NCBI GenBank assembly: GCA_902766115.1
Contig: CACXCL010000129.1
Coordinates: 1-8,365, forward strand
Length of the DNA stretch: 8,365 nucleotides
Direction: 5' to 3'
From: an uncultured Ruminococcus sp.
GTDB lineage: Bacteria > Bacillota > Clostridia > Oscillospirales > CAG-272
Shown: one piece after another, positions 1 through 5,208 of the stretch
Layout: each line of letters opens with the position of its first letter
How positions within the stretch are numbered: position 1 is the stretch's first letter
The notes under the pieces: generated by a model
What the model was told of the DNA's origin: nothing
The model's database searches: none
The model's input: only the letters and a program-made list of their open reading frames with translations
Position numbers and translations under genes: made by a program

Positions 1-402
1 GGCGGCCGCGGCTTTTTCCTTCGCCGCCTTCTCGGCCTCCGCCTTGCGGCGCGCCTCGCGCTCCGCCTCGGCCTTTGCCTTCGCCTCTGCCTCCGCTTTG
101 GCTTTCTCCTCGGCTTCCTTCGCCGCCTTCGCCTTCTCTTCGGCGACCTTGGCATCGGCGGCTTCCTGCGCCTCGGGGGTCCTGATGACGGTCCTCCCCG
201 CCATGTACCCGTCGATATCCTTTATCTGATTCTCCAAGGTGAACATCTCGAAAAACAGGTTGAACTCCGCCGCGTCCAGCGTCGACGCCGCGGCTTTCCC
301 CCCTATTCCGTAGTTCTCCAGCGCGCTGCAAAGATCCTTGGTCTTGATCCCAAGGTCCTTTGAAAGCTGATTGATCCTGAACATAGGCGCAGTCTTTGCC
401 AT
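1..402 (-). CDS. infB: Translation initiation factor IF-2, N-terminal part (runs off the window)
   Basis: IF-2 is the GTPase that brings initiator fMet-tRNA to the 30S subunit and promotes 50S joining. Only the first 134 codons are present, open to the left edge. Residues 1-60 (MAKTAPMFRINQLSKDLGI...) match the IF2_N fold, including a short helix-turn resembling the family's 'LAKELGI...StLd' pattern (here ALENYGIGGKAAASTLD). From residue 87 to 134 every residue is Ala, Glu, Lys or Arg, the charged helical linker that precedes the G domain in many long IF-2 proteins. The GTPase domain itself is not visible, so the call rests on the N-terminal domain and the operon position after ylxQ. The ATG at 402 is preceded by GAAAGGGACG, nine bases upstream. 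The gap to ylxQ is 51 bp, so it is probably cotranscribed with rimP-nusA. The full protein would probably exceed 700 residues. Confidence 0.93.
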   Translation of the reverse strand, partial: MAKTAPMFRINQLSKDLGIKTKDLCSALENYGIGGKAAASTLDAAEFNLFFEMFTLENQIKDIDGYMAGRTVIRTPEAQEAADAKVAEEKAKAAKEAEEKAKAEAEAKAKAEAEREARRKAEAEKAAKEKAAAA

Positions 403-434
403 AAAGTCACCCGTCCCTTTCAAAAAATCCAAAC

Positions 435-450
435 GACAGCTTGTTCTGTC
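435..450 (-). other. Short inverted repeat in the ylxQ-infB gap
   Basis: In the 51-bp gap between ylxQ and infB, GACAG and CTGTC form a 5-bp inverted repeat with a 6-base loop. Read on the minus strand it is followed, after seven bases, by a run of six T. The stem is too short and too far from the T run to be a confident terminator. It may be a weak pause or RNA-processing site before infB, or chance. Confidence 0.25.
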
Positions 451-453
451 AGG

Positions 454-816
454 TTATTTCTCTATTTTTCCGTCCCGGTCGCCGAGCGCGTCGCACAGCG
501 GCTTCCAGGGACCCCGTTTCAGCACTGCGACGGCGGCGCAGGAGGACACGAGCCCCAGCCTTTCCGCCAGAACGGAGGAGTCCGCGCCGAGCTTCACGTA
601 TCTGACGCCGTAAAAGGCGCATTTGTCCGCGATCTGCTTTGCGGTCCGTGCCGACGCGTCCGACGCCGCGAGCACGGCGGCGATTTCCGGAGCCTTTGTC
701 CTCACCCCGGCAAGTACCCGGTCGACCCCGGCGACGACTCCGCCGGCGCGTCTGACGAGCCCCAGCAGGGAAAGCGCACGCTCCTCCCCGGATCTCGTCC
801 CGTTCCCCCCGGTCAT
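454..816 (-). CDS. ylxQ: L7Ae-family RNA-binding protein (YlxQ-like)
   Basis: This is a small (120-residue) member of the ribosomal L7Ae/L30e/S12e superfamily. Relatives bind kink-turns in RNA; the cellular role of YlxQ is not well settled. The family pattern is visible: 'ALSLLGLVRRAGGVVAG' (residues 14-30), then a hydrophobic strand ending in 'LAASDAS' (49-55), then 'KCAFYGVRYVKLG' (65-77), matching the 'DKCxFYxVPY' block of YlxQ proteins. It sits between ylxR and infB, the standard Bacillota position. Its ATG overlaps the ylxR stop (ATGA), so translation is probably coupled; an AAGGAG lies inside the end of ylxR. The loop normally involved in kink-turn recognition reads GVDRVLAGVRT and lacks the Gly-Asn-Glu and following Lys seen in archaeal L7Ae, so RNA specificity may differ. 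Family assignment is firm; function is inferred. Confidence 0.9.
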   Translation of the reverse strand: MTGGNGTRSGEERALSLLGLVRRAGGVVAGVDRVLAGVRTKAPEIAAVLAASDASARTAKQIADKCAFYGVRYVKLGADSSVLAERLGLVSSCAAVAVLKRGPWKPLCDALGDRDGKIEK

Positions 817-1115
817 TCTTCTTCCCGCTCCTTTTCCATGAGGGCTATCTCCTCCTCAAGGGCGGTATAGACCTCCTCGGAGACAGCGCACTCCAGCGAG
901 CGGGAGATCCGTCCCGCTTTTCTCGCCTTTTTGAGGCAGTCGAGCTTCGGGCAGATGTACGCTCCCCTGCCGGACTTCTTTCCGGTGAAATCCAGGGAGA
1001 CATCGCCCTCCGGCGAGCGGACCACGCGGACCAGATCCCTCTTCGGGAACGTTCCTCCGCATCCGGTACACCGGCGCTCGGGAATCTTCTTCTGTTTAGG
1101 CGTGTTCTTCTTCAT
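813..1115 (-). CDS. ylxR: YlxR family RNA-binding protein (DUF448, RNase P modulator)
   Basis: This is a 100-residue YlxR protein. Family hallmarks are all present: RRCTGCG at residues 14-20, the 'FPKRDLVRVV' block (23-32), GK..GRGAYIC at 45-55 and a conserved Cys at 60 in 'CPKLDCLKKA'. The C-terminal twenty residues are mostly Glu and Lys, an acidic helical tail. In Bacillus subtilis the homologue has been reported, as I recall, to bind RNase P and dampen its activity (name RnpM), so a role in tRNA 5' processing is plausible here. It lies 22 bp after nusA and overlaps ylxQ by 4 bp. The ATG at 1115 is chosen because AAAGGCGG lies just upstream. The four cysteines (16, 19, 55, 60) could suggest a metal site, but I cannot show that from sequence alone. 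Confidence 0.95.
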   Translation of the reverse strand: MKKNTPKQKKIPERRCTGCGGTFPKRDLVRVVRSPEGDVSLDFTGKKSGRGAYICPKLDCLKKARKAGRISRSLECAVSEEVYTALEEEIALMEKEREEE

Positions 1116-1137
1116 TCTTCCGCCTTTCCGGGGACCT

Positions 1138-2169
1138 TTAAGCTCTCGGCCCCTTGATATCTATCTTGTAGCCGGTAAGCTTCGCGGCCAGACGGACGTT
1201 CTGTCCTTCTTTGCCGATGGCAAGGGAGAGCTGGTCAGCGTCCACGATGACCTTGGCGCTTCTTTCGCCGTCGAACTCAACGTACTTCACCTTCGCCGGG
1301 GAGAGCGCAGCCGCGATATACTGCTCCGCGTTTTCCGAATACTCGATAACGTCTATCTTCTCGCCGTGGAGTTCCTCCACGATCTCCGCTATTCTCATTC
1401 CTCTGTTACCGATGCAGGCGCCGACGGCGTCCACGTCCTCGTCCCGGGACAGCACCGCCACCTTGGTGCGTGAGCCCGCCTCACGGGCGATACCCTTCAC
1501 CAGAACGATCCCGTCCTCGATCTCGGGGATCTGCGTCTCAAGAAGGCGCTTCATGAGGCCGGGGTGAGTCCTCGAAATTGTGACGATTGGACCGCTCTCA
1601 CCCTCGCGCCTGACCTCGGAGACGAATACCTTGACTCTGTCGCCCACATACAGGTCCTCGCCGGGGATCTGCTCCGCCTTCGAGAGCAGGGCGTTGCTGG
1701 TGCCGGTGTCGACGACCACATCGCCGGTTTTGTCGTCGCGCTTCACTACGAGAGCCGCGATGACTTCCTCTCTCTTGCGCTCATAGTCGCGGATGATGTT
1801 GCTCTTCTCCGCCTCCCGGATACCCTGAACGATGACCTGCTTCGCGATCTGCGCGCTGATGCGGCCGAAGTTCTTGGTCTTGACCTCCTTCTCGACCACG
1901 GAGTCGAGAGTGTAGCGGCGGCTGATGGCCTTGGCGTCCTCCAGCGAGATCTCGCTCTTCGGATCGGTCACTTCCTCCACGACCCGCCTCTGGCTTAGGA
2001 CCTTGAGGTCCTTCTTCTCCTTGTTGATCGCCACGCGGACGGAGGAGGAACCCTCTTCTTTTTTGTAAGCCGAGACGAGCGCCGCCTCGATCTTTTCAAG
2101 CATGTAATCTACCGGAATCCCCTTCGTCTTCTGGAGAAGATCGAGAGCTTCAAAGAGTTCTGCGTTCAT
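1138..2169 (-). CDS. nusA: Transcription termination/antitermination factor NusA
   Basis: NusA binds RNA polymerase near the RNA exit channel and modulates pausing, intrinsic termination and antitermination. The 343-residue protein shows the standard order: N-terminal RNAP-binding domain (about 1-125, with 'GRISAQIAKQVIVQGIREAE' at 102-121), S1 domain (about 135-199), KH1 (about 203-279, with VGACIGNRGMRI at 249-260) and KH2 (about 281-343, with LAIGKEGQNVRLAAKLTGY at 316-334). It ends right after KH2, as in other Bacillota, and lacks the acidic repeats of proteobacterial NusA. The start has GAAAGGGACG nine bases upstream. It follows rimP after 28 bp and precedes ylxR by 22 bp. In B. subtilis many intrinsic terminators depend on NusA, so a hairpin in the operon leader could give feedback control, which is an inference. 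Confidence 0.98.
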   Translation of the reverse strand: MNAELFEALDLLQKTKGIPVDYMLEKIEAALVSAYKKEEGSSSVRVAINKEKKDLKVLSQRRVVEEVTDPKSEISLEDAKAISRRYTLDSVVEKEVKTKNFGRISAQIAKQVIVQGIREAEKSNIIRDYERKREEVIAALVVKRDDKTGDVVVDTGTSNALLSKAEQIPGEDLYVGDRVKVFVSEVRREGESGPIVTISRTHPGLMKRLLETQIPEIEDGIVLVKGIAREAGSRTKVAVLSRDEDVDAVGACIGNRGMRIAEIVEELHGEKIDVIEYSENAEQYIAAALSPAKVKYVEFDGERSAKVIVDADQLSLAIGKEGQNVRLAAKLTGYKIDIKGPRA

Positions 2170-2197
2170 GATATAATTCGTCCCTTTCGATTGATTT

Positions 2198-2671
2198 TCA
2201 GTTCCAGTGAAAGACCGTCGTGACCTTCGCCACGGCGGACCGGTCGAGTCTTACCTCGCCGTCCGCAGTCTCAAGAGTCACGGCGTCTCCGTCGCGCCCT
2301 CTCAGGACGCCGGTGAAAAACCGCTTCCCGTCCACGGGGGAGAAAAGTTTGACCTCGACCTCCGCTCCCGCCATCCGGGCGAAATGCTCGTCGCGGGTCA
2401 GCGTCCTCTCGACGCCGGGGGAGGAGACCTCAAGATAATACGGTCCCTCGATGGGGTCCGCCTCGTCAAGCAGAGGATCCACGGCGCGGCTCCACCGCTC
2501 GCAGTCCTCGATGCCGACGCCTCCGTCACGGTCGATGGTGAAGCGCAGGTACATGTCGGCGCCCTCCTTGACGTATTCCACGTCCCAGAGTTCGATCCCC
2601 ATGGATTCCGCCAGCGGGGAGACAAGCTCCCTCACGGTCTCGGCGGTATTCTTTTTCTTGCCCGTGCTCAC
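2198..2671 (-). CDS. rimP: Ribosome maturation factor RimP
   Basis: RimP assists assembly of the 30S subunit. The 157-residue length is usual. The N-terminal alpha/beta domain (about 10-90) carries 'GIELWDVEYVKEG' (25-37), 'LRFTIDRDGGVGIEDCE' (42-58) and the signature YYLEVSSPGVERTL (78-91). The C-terminal Sm-like barrel (about 92-157) contains 'GKRFFTGVLRGRDGDAVTLE' (115-134). It starts with GTG at 2671; this start is chosen because GGAGGTGA lies six bases upstream at 2678-2685 and no ATG at a comparable position has a binding site. It is the first gene of the rimP-nusA-ylxR-ylxQ-infB operon and is preceded by a promoter at 2751-2779 and a leader of about 73 nt with a hairpin. Confidence 0.97.
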   Translation of the reverse strand: MSTGKKKNTAETVRELVSPLAESMGIELWDVEYVKEGADMYLRFTIDRDGGVGIEDCERWSRAVDPLLDEADPIEGPYYLEVSSPGVERTLTRDEHFARMAGAEVEVKLFSPVDGKRFFTGVLRGRDGDAVTLETADGEVRLDRSAVAKVTTVFHWN

Positions 2672-2677
2672 CGGTCG

Positions 2678-2685
2678 TCACCTCC
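2678..2685 (-). promoter_or_regulatory. Ribosome binding site that fixes the rimP GTG start
   Basis: On the minus strand the eight bases read GGAGGTGA, a full anti-16S match, with six bases to the GTG at 2671-2669. This decides the start codon of rimP. Confidence 0.9.
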
Positions 2686-2691
2686 GCGATT

Positions 2692-2727
2692 TCACAAACA
2701 AGAGAGTGGACCGTCAGCCCACTCTCT
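2692..2727 (-). promoter_or_regulatory. Hairpin in the rimP operon leader, possible attenuator
   Basis: AGAGAGTGG (2701-2709) and CCACTCTCT (2719-2727) form a perfect 9-bp stem with a 9-base loop. In the transcript direction the stem is followed by TGTTTGTG, a broken U-rich tail. It lies between the predicted start of transcription (near 2744) and the rimP ribosome binding site. The layout fits a weak intrinsic terminator acting as an attenuator for the operon that encodes NusA, or a stabilising 5' hairpin. The stem is seen directly; the function is inferred. Confidence 0.7.
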
Positions 2728-2750
2728 CATACTCTGCATCTTACGGGGAC

Positions 2751-2779
2751 AGTATATCACATTTTACTCCGCGGTGCAA
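2751..2779 (-). promoter_or_regulatory. Sigma-A-type promoter for the rimP-nusA-infB operon
   Basis: On the minus strand TTGCAC (2779-2774) and TATACT (2756-2751) are separated by 17 bp, and TGA directly before the -10 makes it an extended -10 (TGnTATACT). Transcription would start near 2744. AT-rich sequence upstream of the -35 could act as an UP element. Confidence 0.8.
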
Positions 2780-2788
2780 TACTTTTTT

Positions 2789-2820
2789 CGTATTTTTTTC
2801 GATAAATGTAAAAAAATACG
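2789..2820. repeat. Perfect 11-bp AT-rich inverted repeat in the divergent region
   Basis: CGTATTTTTTT (2789-2799) and AAAAAAATACG (2810-2820) are exact inverted copies around a 10-base spacer. A further T6 tract lies at 2783-2788. The element sits ten bases upstream of the rimP -35 box and about 45 bases upstream of the rightward -35. It could be an operator, an UP element or a curved-DNA segment. It does not look like a terminator because the stem has only four GC pairs and no GC core. Confidence 0.75.
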
Positions 2821-2855
2821 GCCGAATTTGCCCGCGGTACCGCCCGGGAGAGCGT

Positions 2856-2877
2856 TTGTTCACAAATTGTTCACAAA
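2856..2877. repeat. Tandem 11-bp direct repeat overlapping the rightward -35
   Basis: TTGTTCACAAA occurs twice head to tail with no spacer, and each copy has internal dyad symmetry (TTGT-TC-ACAA). The second copy supplies the -35 hexamer of the rightward promoter. The 11-bp period puts both copies on nearly the same face of the helix, as expected for a repressor or activator site. TTGTTCACA differs from a DnaA-box consensus (TTWTNCACA) at one base, so DnaA binding is another possibility. Confidence 0.8.
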
Positions 2878-2895
2878 AATAAGGTAAAATAGAAT
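2867..2895 (+). promoter_or_regulatory. Promoter for the RNase Z-CCA enzyme unit
   Basis: TTGTTC (2867-2872) and TAGAAT (2890-2895) are spaced by 17 bp. The start of transcription would be near 2902, giving a leader of about 26 nt that contains little beyond the ribosome binding site CGGAGG (2916-2921), six bases before the ATG. Confidence 0.65.
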
Positions 2896-2927
2896 GACGG
2901 ATTTTTGACTTTAACCGGAGGAAAACG

Positions 2928-3830
2928 ATGCTCGACGTTTGTCTCATGGGTACCGGCGGCTCCATGCCGAAGCCCGACAGATGGCTCTCTTCCCTTCTCA
3001 TGCGATACGAGGGGAAGTCTCTCGTCATCGACTGCGGCGAGGGGACCCAGCTCGCCCTGAAGGAATCGGGATTCAACTTCAAGCCCGTGGGTCTTCTTCT
3101 TATCACTCATTTTCATGCCGATCACGTGAGCGGTCTGCCCGGGTTTCTCCTTTCCATGGGAAACGAGGGGCGCACGGATCCGCTGATGATCGCGGGACCC
3201 CGGGGTATCTCCCACATCGTGCGCTCCCTTTGCGTGGTGGCGCCCGGGCTTCCCTTCGAGGTCCATATCGCGGAACTCCCGCACACCGGCGGCTCTTTCG
3301 TCTGGGAGGATTTCGAGATCACCGCCTTTGAGGCGGACCACCGCTGCCCGTGCCTCGGTTACAGGATACATCTGCCCAGAAAGGGCAAGTTCGACGTGGA
3401 GAAGGCGAACGCCCGCGGCGTACCGCTGAAAATATGGAAGCGGCTCCAGGACGGCGAGACCGTGGAGGAGGACGGAAAAGTCTTTACCCCGGACGACGTC
3501 CTCGGCCCGCCGAGGCGCGGTCTCACCGTCTGCTACGCCACGGACACGAGGCCGAAGGAGACCATCACCGAGGCGGCGAGGGGCGCGGATCTTCTCGTCC
3601 TGGAGGGGATGTTCGGCAGCGACAAGAGTGAGCGCGCAAAGGAGGCCATGCACATGACCATGGTCGAAGCTGCGAAGATAGCGGCGGATGCCGGACCGCG
3701 CGCGCTGTGGCTGACGCATTTCAGCCCGTCGGTTCCCGATCCGTCGGTCTATATCGACGAGGCGCGGGAGATCTTCCCCGGCGCCGTCGCGGGCACGGAC
3801 GGGATGACGGCGGCGCTGTCCTTCGACTGA
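2928..3830 (+). CDS. rnz: Ribonuclease Z-like metallo-beta-lactamase fold protein
   Basis: RNase Z is a zinc endonuclease that cuts the 3' trailer from tRNA precursors. The 300-residue protein has the metallo-beta-lactamase fold: GTGGSMP (8-14), DCGEGTQ (35-41), the zinc motif THFHADHVSGLPG (60-72; His61, His63, Asp65, His66), His138, Asp206 in 'YATDTRP' and His264 in 'LTHFSP'. A segment at about 149-178 (PRKGKFDVEKA...RLQDGETV) aligns with the tRNA-binding exosite of bacterial RNase Z. Some family residues are changed: GDT is TDT, the HST motif is HMT (242-244), and the Arg of 'HxSxRY' is Ser. It therefore belongs to a divergent subgroup, and another phosphodiesterase function cannot be excluded. 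The ATG is fixed by CGGAGG. It is first in a unit with the CCA-type enzyme 35 bp downstream, which supports a tRNA 3'-end role. Confidence 0.83.
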   Translation: MLDVCLMGTGGSMPKPDRWLSSLLMRYEGKSLVIDCGEGTQLALKESGFNFKPVGLLLITHFHADHVSGLPGFLLSMGNEGRTDPLMIAGPRGISHIVRSLCVVAPGLPFEVHIAELPHTGGSFVWEDFEITAFEADHRCPCLGYRIHLPRKGKFDVEKANARGVPLKIWKRLQDGETVEEDGKVFTPDDVLGPPRRGLTVCYATDTRPKETITEAARGADLLVLEGMFGSDKSERAKEAMHMTMVEAAKIAADAGPRALWLTHFSPSVPDPSVYIDEAREIFPGAVAGTDGMTAALSFD

Positions 3831-3865
3831 TATCCGCACATATCCGACAGAAAGGAGCCGTTTTT

Positions 3866-5074
3866 ATGACCGAGAAGGTTGCCGTTCCGGACTATGTCGC
3901 CGGCATATGCGACGCGCTCCGTGAAAACGGCTTTGAATCATACCTTGTGGGCGGATGCGTCCGTGACGGAGTCATGGGCAAGACTCCCCACGACTACGAT
4001 CTGGCGACCAACGCCTCTCCCGAAGAAGTGAAGCGCGCGCTGTCCTCATACAGGCTGGTGGAGACCGGCATCCGTCACGGGACGGTGACGGCGGTGACGG
4101 ACTCCGGTCCCGTGGAGATCACGACATACCGTATCGACGGAGAGTATAAGGACAACCGCCACCCGGAAAGCGTGTCTTTTACGGGGGATCTGAAGCTCGA
4201 CCTTATGAGGCGGGATTTCACGGTCAACGCCATGGCGTACGACCCCCGGGGCGGTCTCGTGGACCTTTTCTCGGGGCGGGAACACATCGGAAAGAAGCTC
4301 ATCGTATGCGTGGGCGACCCCGACGCGCGATTCGACGAGGACGGACTCCGCGTCCTGCGGGCGCTGAGATTCGCCTCGGTACTGGATTTCGAGATCGAGG
4401 AAAAAACCGCCGCGTCGGTTCGGCGCAAAGCGGGACTGCTCGCCGGGATCTCCCGGGAGCGGGTCTTCTCCGAAATAAAAAAGATGCTCTGCGGGCCCGG
4501 CGCCGGCAGGGTCGTGAAAGGATTCGCCGAGGTGATCGCGCCGACGCTCGGAGGAGTGACGGAGGAAGGACTCGTCCGGGGAGCGGAAGCGATCGGTATG
4601 ACCGAGCCGTCGCCCGCGGAGCGGCTGGCGCTGCTCTATGCGGCGTCAGGGGCGGATGAAGCGGATGTGACCGAAAGCGTACGGGGACTTAAGCCGTCAC
4701 GCGCCGAAAGCAGGGAAATAATATCGACTGTCAGAGTCGCGTCGTCGCGTCTGCCGGATTCCGTTCCGGAAACGAGAAGACTTCTCGGCAGAGAGGGCGG
4801 CAAAGCGACTGTCGCGGGAATGAGGATAAGGGCGGCGCTCGGCGACGGTAACGCCCCCGAAGCGATACGTACCGCCGGGGAGATCATTTTCCGCGGCGAC
4901 TGCGTAAGAGTCGCGGATCTGAAGATAAACGGCGGCGACCTGATCCGGGGCTTCGGAATATCGGGAGAGCGTGTCGGGAAGGTCCTTGACGATCTTCTGT
5001 ATCTCGTCACAAGCGACGCCGTAAAGAATGAAAAAAACGCACTTTTTGCCGAAGCGGAGAAGCTCTTGCGATAA
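3866..5074 (+). CDS. cca: CCA tRNA nucleotidyltransferase (class II, poly A polymerase family)
   Basis: The enzyme adds or repairs the 3' CCA of tRNAs from CTP and ATP. The 402-residue protein shows the class II order: LVGGCVRDGVMG (27-38), catalytic carboxylates in HDYDLAT (Asp43, Asp45), an 'ETGIRHGTVT' block (66-75), RRDFTVNAMAY (115-125), the EDGLRVLRALRFAS helix (158-171) and ISRERVFSEIKKML (195-208). A C-terminal helical region ends with 'INGGDLIRGFGISG...GKVLDDLL', typical of the Bacillota type. Sequence alone does not separate a CCA-adding enzyme from a poly(A) polymerase or a split A- or CC-adding enzyme, though the RNase Z neighbour favours tRNA. The frame is open further upstream, but the ATG at 3866 is chosen because AAAGGAG (3851-3857) lies eight bases before it and the longer start would overlap rnz. 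No clear terminator follows. Confidence 0.94.
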   Translation: MTEKVAVPDYVAGICDALRENGFESYLVGGCVRDGVMGKTPHDYDLATNASPEEVKRALSSYRLVETGIRHGTVTAVTDSGPVEITTYRIDGEYKDNRHPESVSFTGDLKLDLMRRDFTVNAMAYDPRGGLVDLFSGREHIGKKLIVCVGDPDARFDEDGLRVLRALRFASVLDFEIEEKTAASVRRKAGLLAGISRERVFSEIKKMLCGPGAGRVVKGFAEVIAPTLGGVTEEGLVRGAEAIGMTEPSPAERLALLYAASGADEADVTESVRGLKPSRAESREIISTVRVASSRLPDSVPETRRLLGREGGKATVAGMRIRAALGDGNAPEAIRTAGEIIFRGDCVRVADLKINGGDLIRGFGISGERVGKVLDDLLYLVTSDAVKNEKNALFAEAEKLLR

Positions 5075-5117
5075 AGCCCGGAGGTGCAAAAAAAGAGAAA
5101 CGGCTCCCCCGTCCGTA

Positions 5118-5146
5118 TTGACACGGGCGGCGGGCGGTGGTATAAT
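5118..5146 (+). promoter_or_regulatory. Perfect-consensus sigma-A promoter upstream of pduL
   Basis: TTGACA (5118-5123) and TATAAT (5141-5146) are separated by exactly 17 bp, and TGG directly before the -10 also gives an extended -10. The spacer is almost pure G/C. The start would be near 5153, inside an AT-rich stretch, giving a leader of about 56 nt. Such a full match suggests strong basal transcription. Confidence 0.93.
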
Positions 5147-5176
5147 GTTACAGTAATAATAAAATATCATTTTTAT

Positions 5177-5197
5177 CGGGGAAAAGCCCCGGGGAGG
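5177..5197 (+). promoter_or_regulatory. Small GC hairpin abutting the pduL ribosome binding site
   Basis: CGGGG (5177-5181) and CCCCG (5187-5191) can form a 5-bp stem with an AAAAG loop, ending at the first base of the ribosome binding site GGGGAGG (5191-5197). The ATG follows after 11 bases. The hairpin could tune ribosome access or protect the 5' end. It is small and may be incidental. Confidence 0.4.
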
Positions 5198-5208
5198 ACA
5201 CAATACCA

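Noticed and set aside
44..229. 61-codon Ser/Ala/Phe-rich plus-strand frame
   Set aside because: It is the reverse reading of the Ala/Glu/Lys linker of infB; the repetition comes from that low-complexity coding sequence.
435..450. Terminator between ylxQ and infB
   Set aside because: The stem is only 5 bp and the T run is seven bases away, so it is listed only as a weak inverted repeat.
2692..2739. 15-codon upstream frame (MQSMREWADGPLSCL) through the rimP leader hairpin
   Set aside because: It has no ribosome binding site, starts within about five bases of the predicted transcript end, and shows no run of one amino acid as in leader-peptide attenuators.
2834..2843. Perfect 10-bp palindrome GCGGTACCGC in the divergent region
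   Set aside because: A palindrome of this size is expected by chance about once in a few hundred to a thousand bases, and it overlaps no promoter element.
2871..3839. 322-codon minus-strand open frame opposite the RNase Z gene
   Set aside because: It is a shadow of a GC-rich gene: Arg/His/Gly/Ala-rich, no known motifs, and the plus strand carries a full set of RNase Z motifs plus promoter and ribosome binding site.
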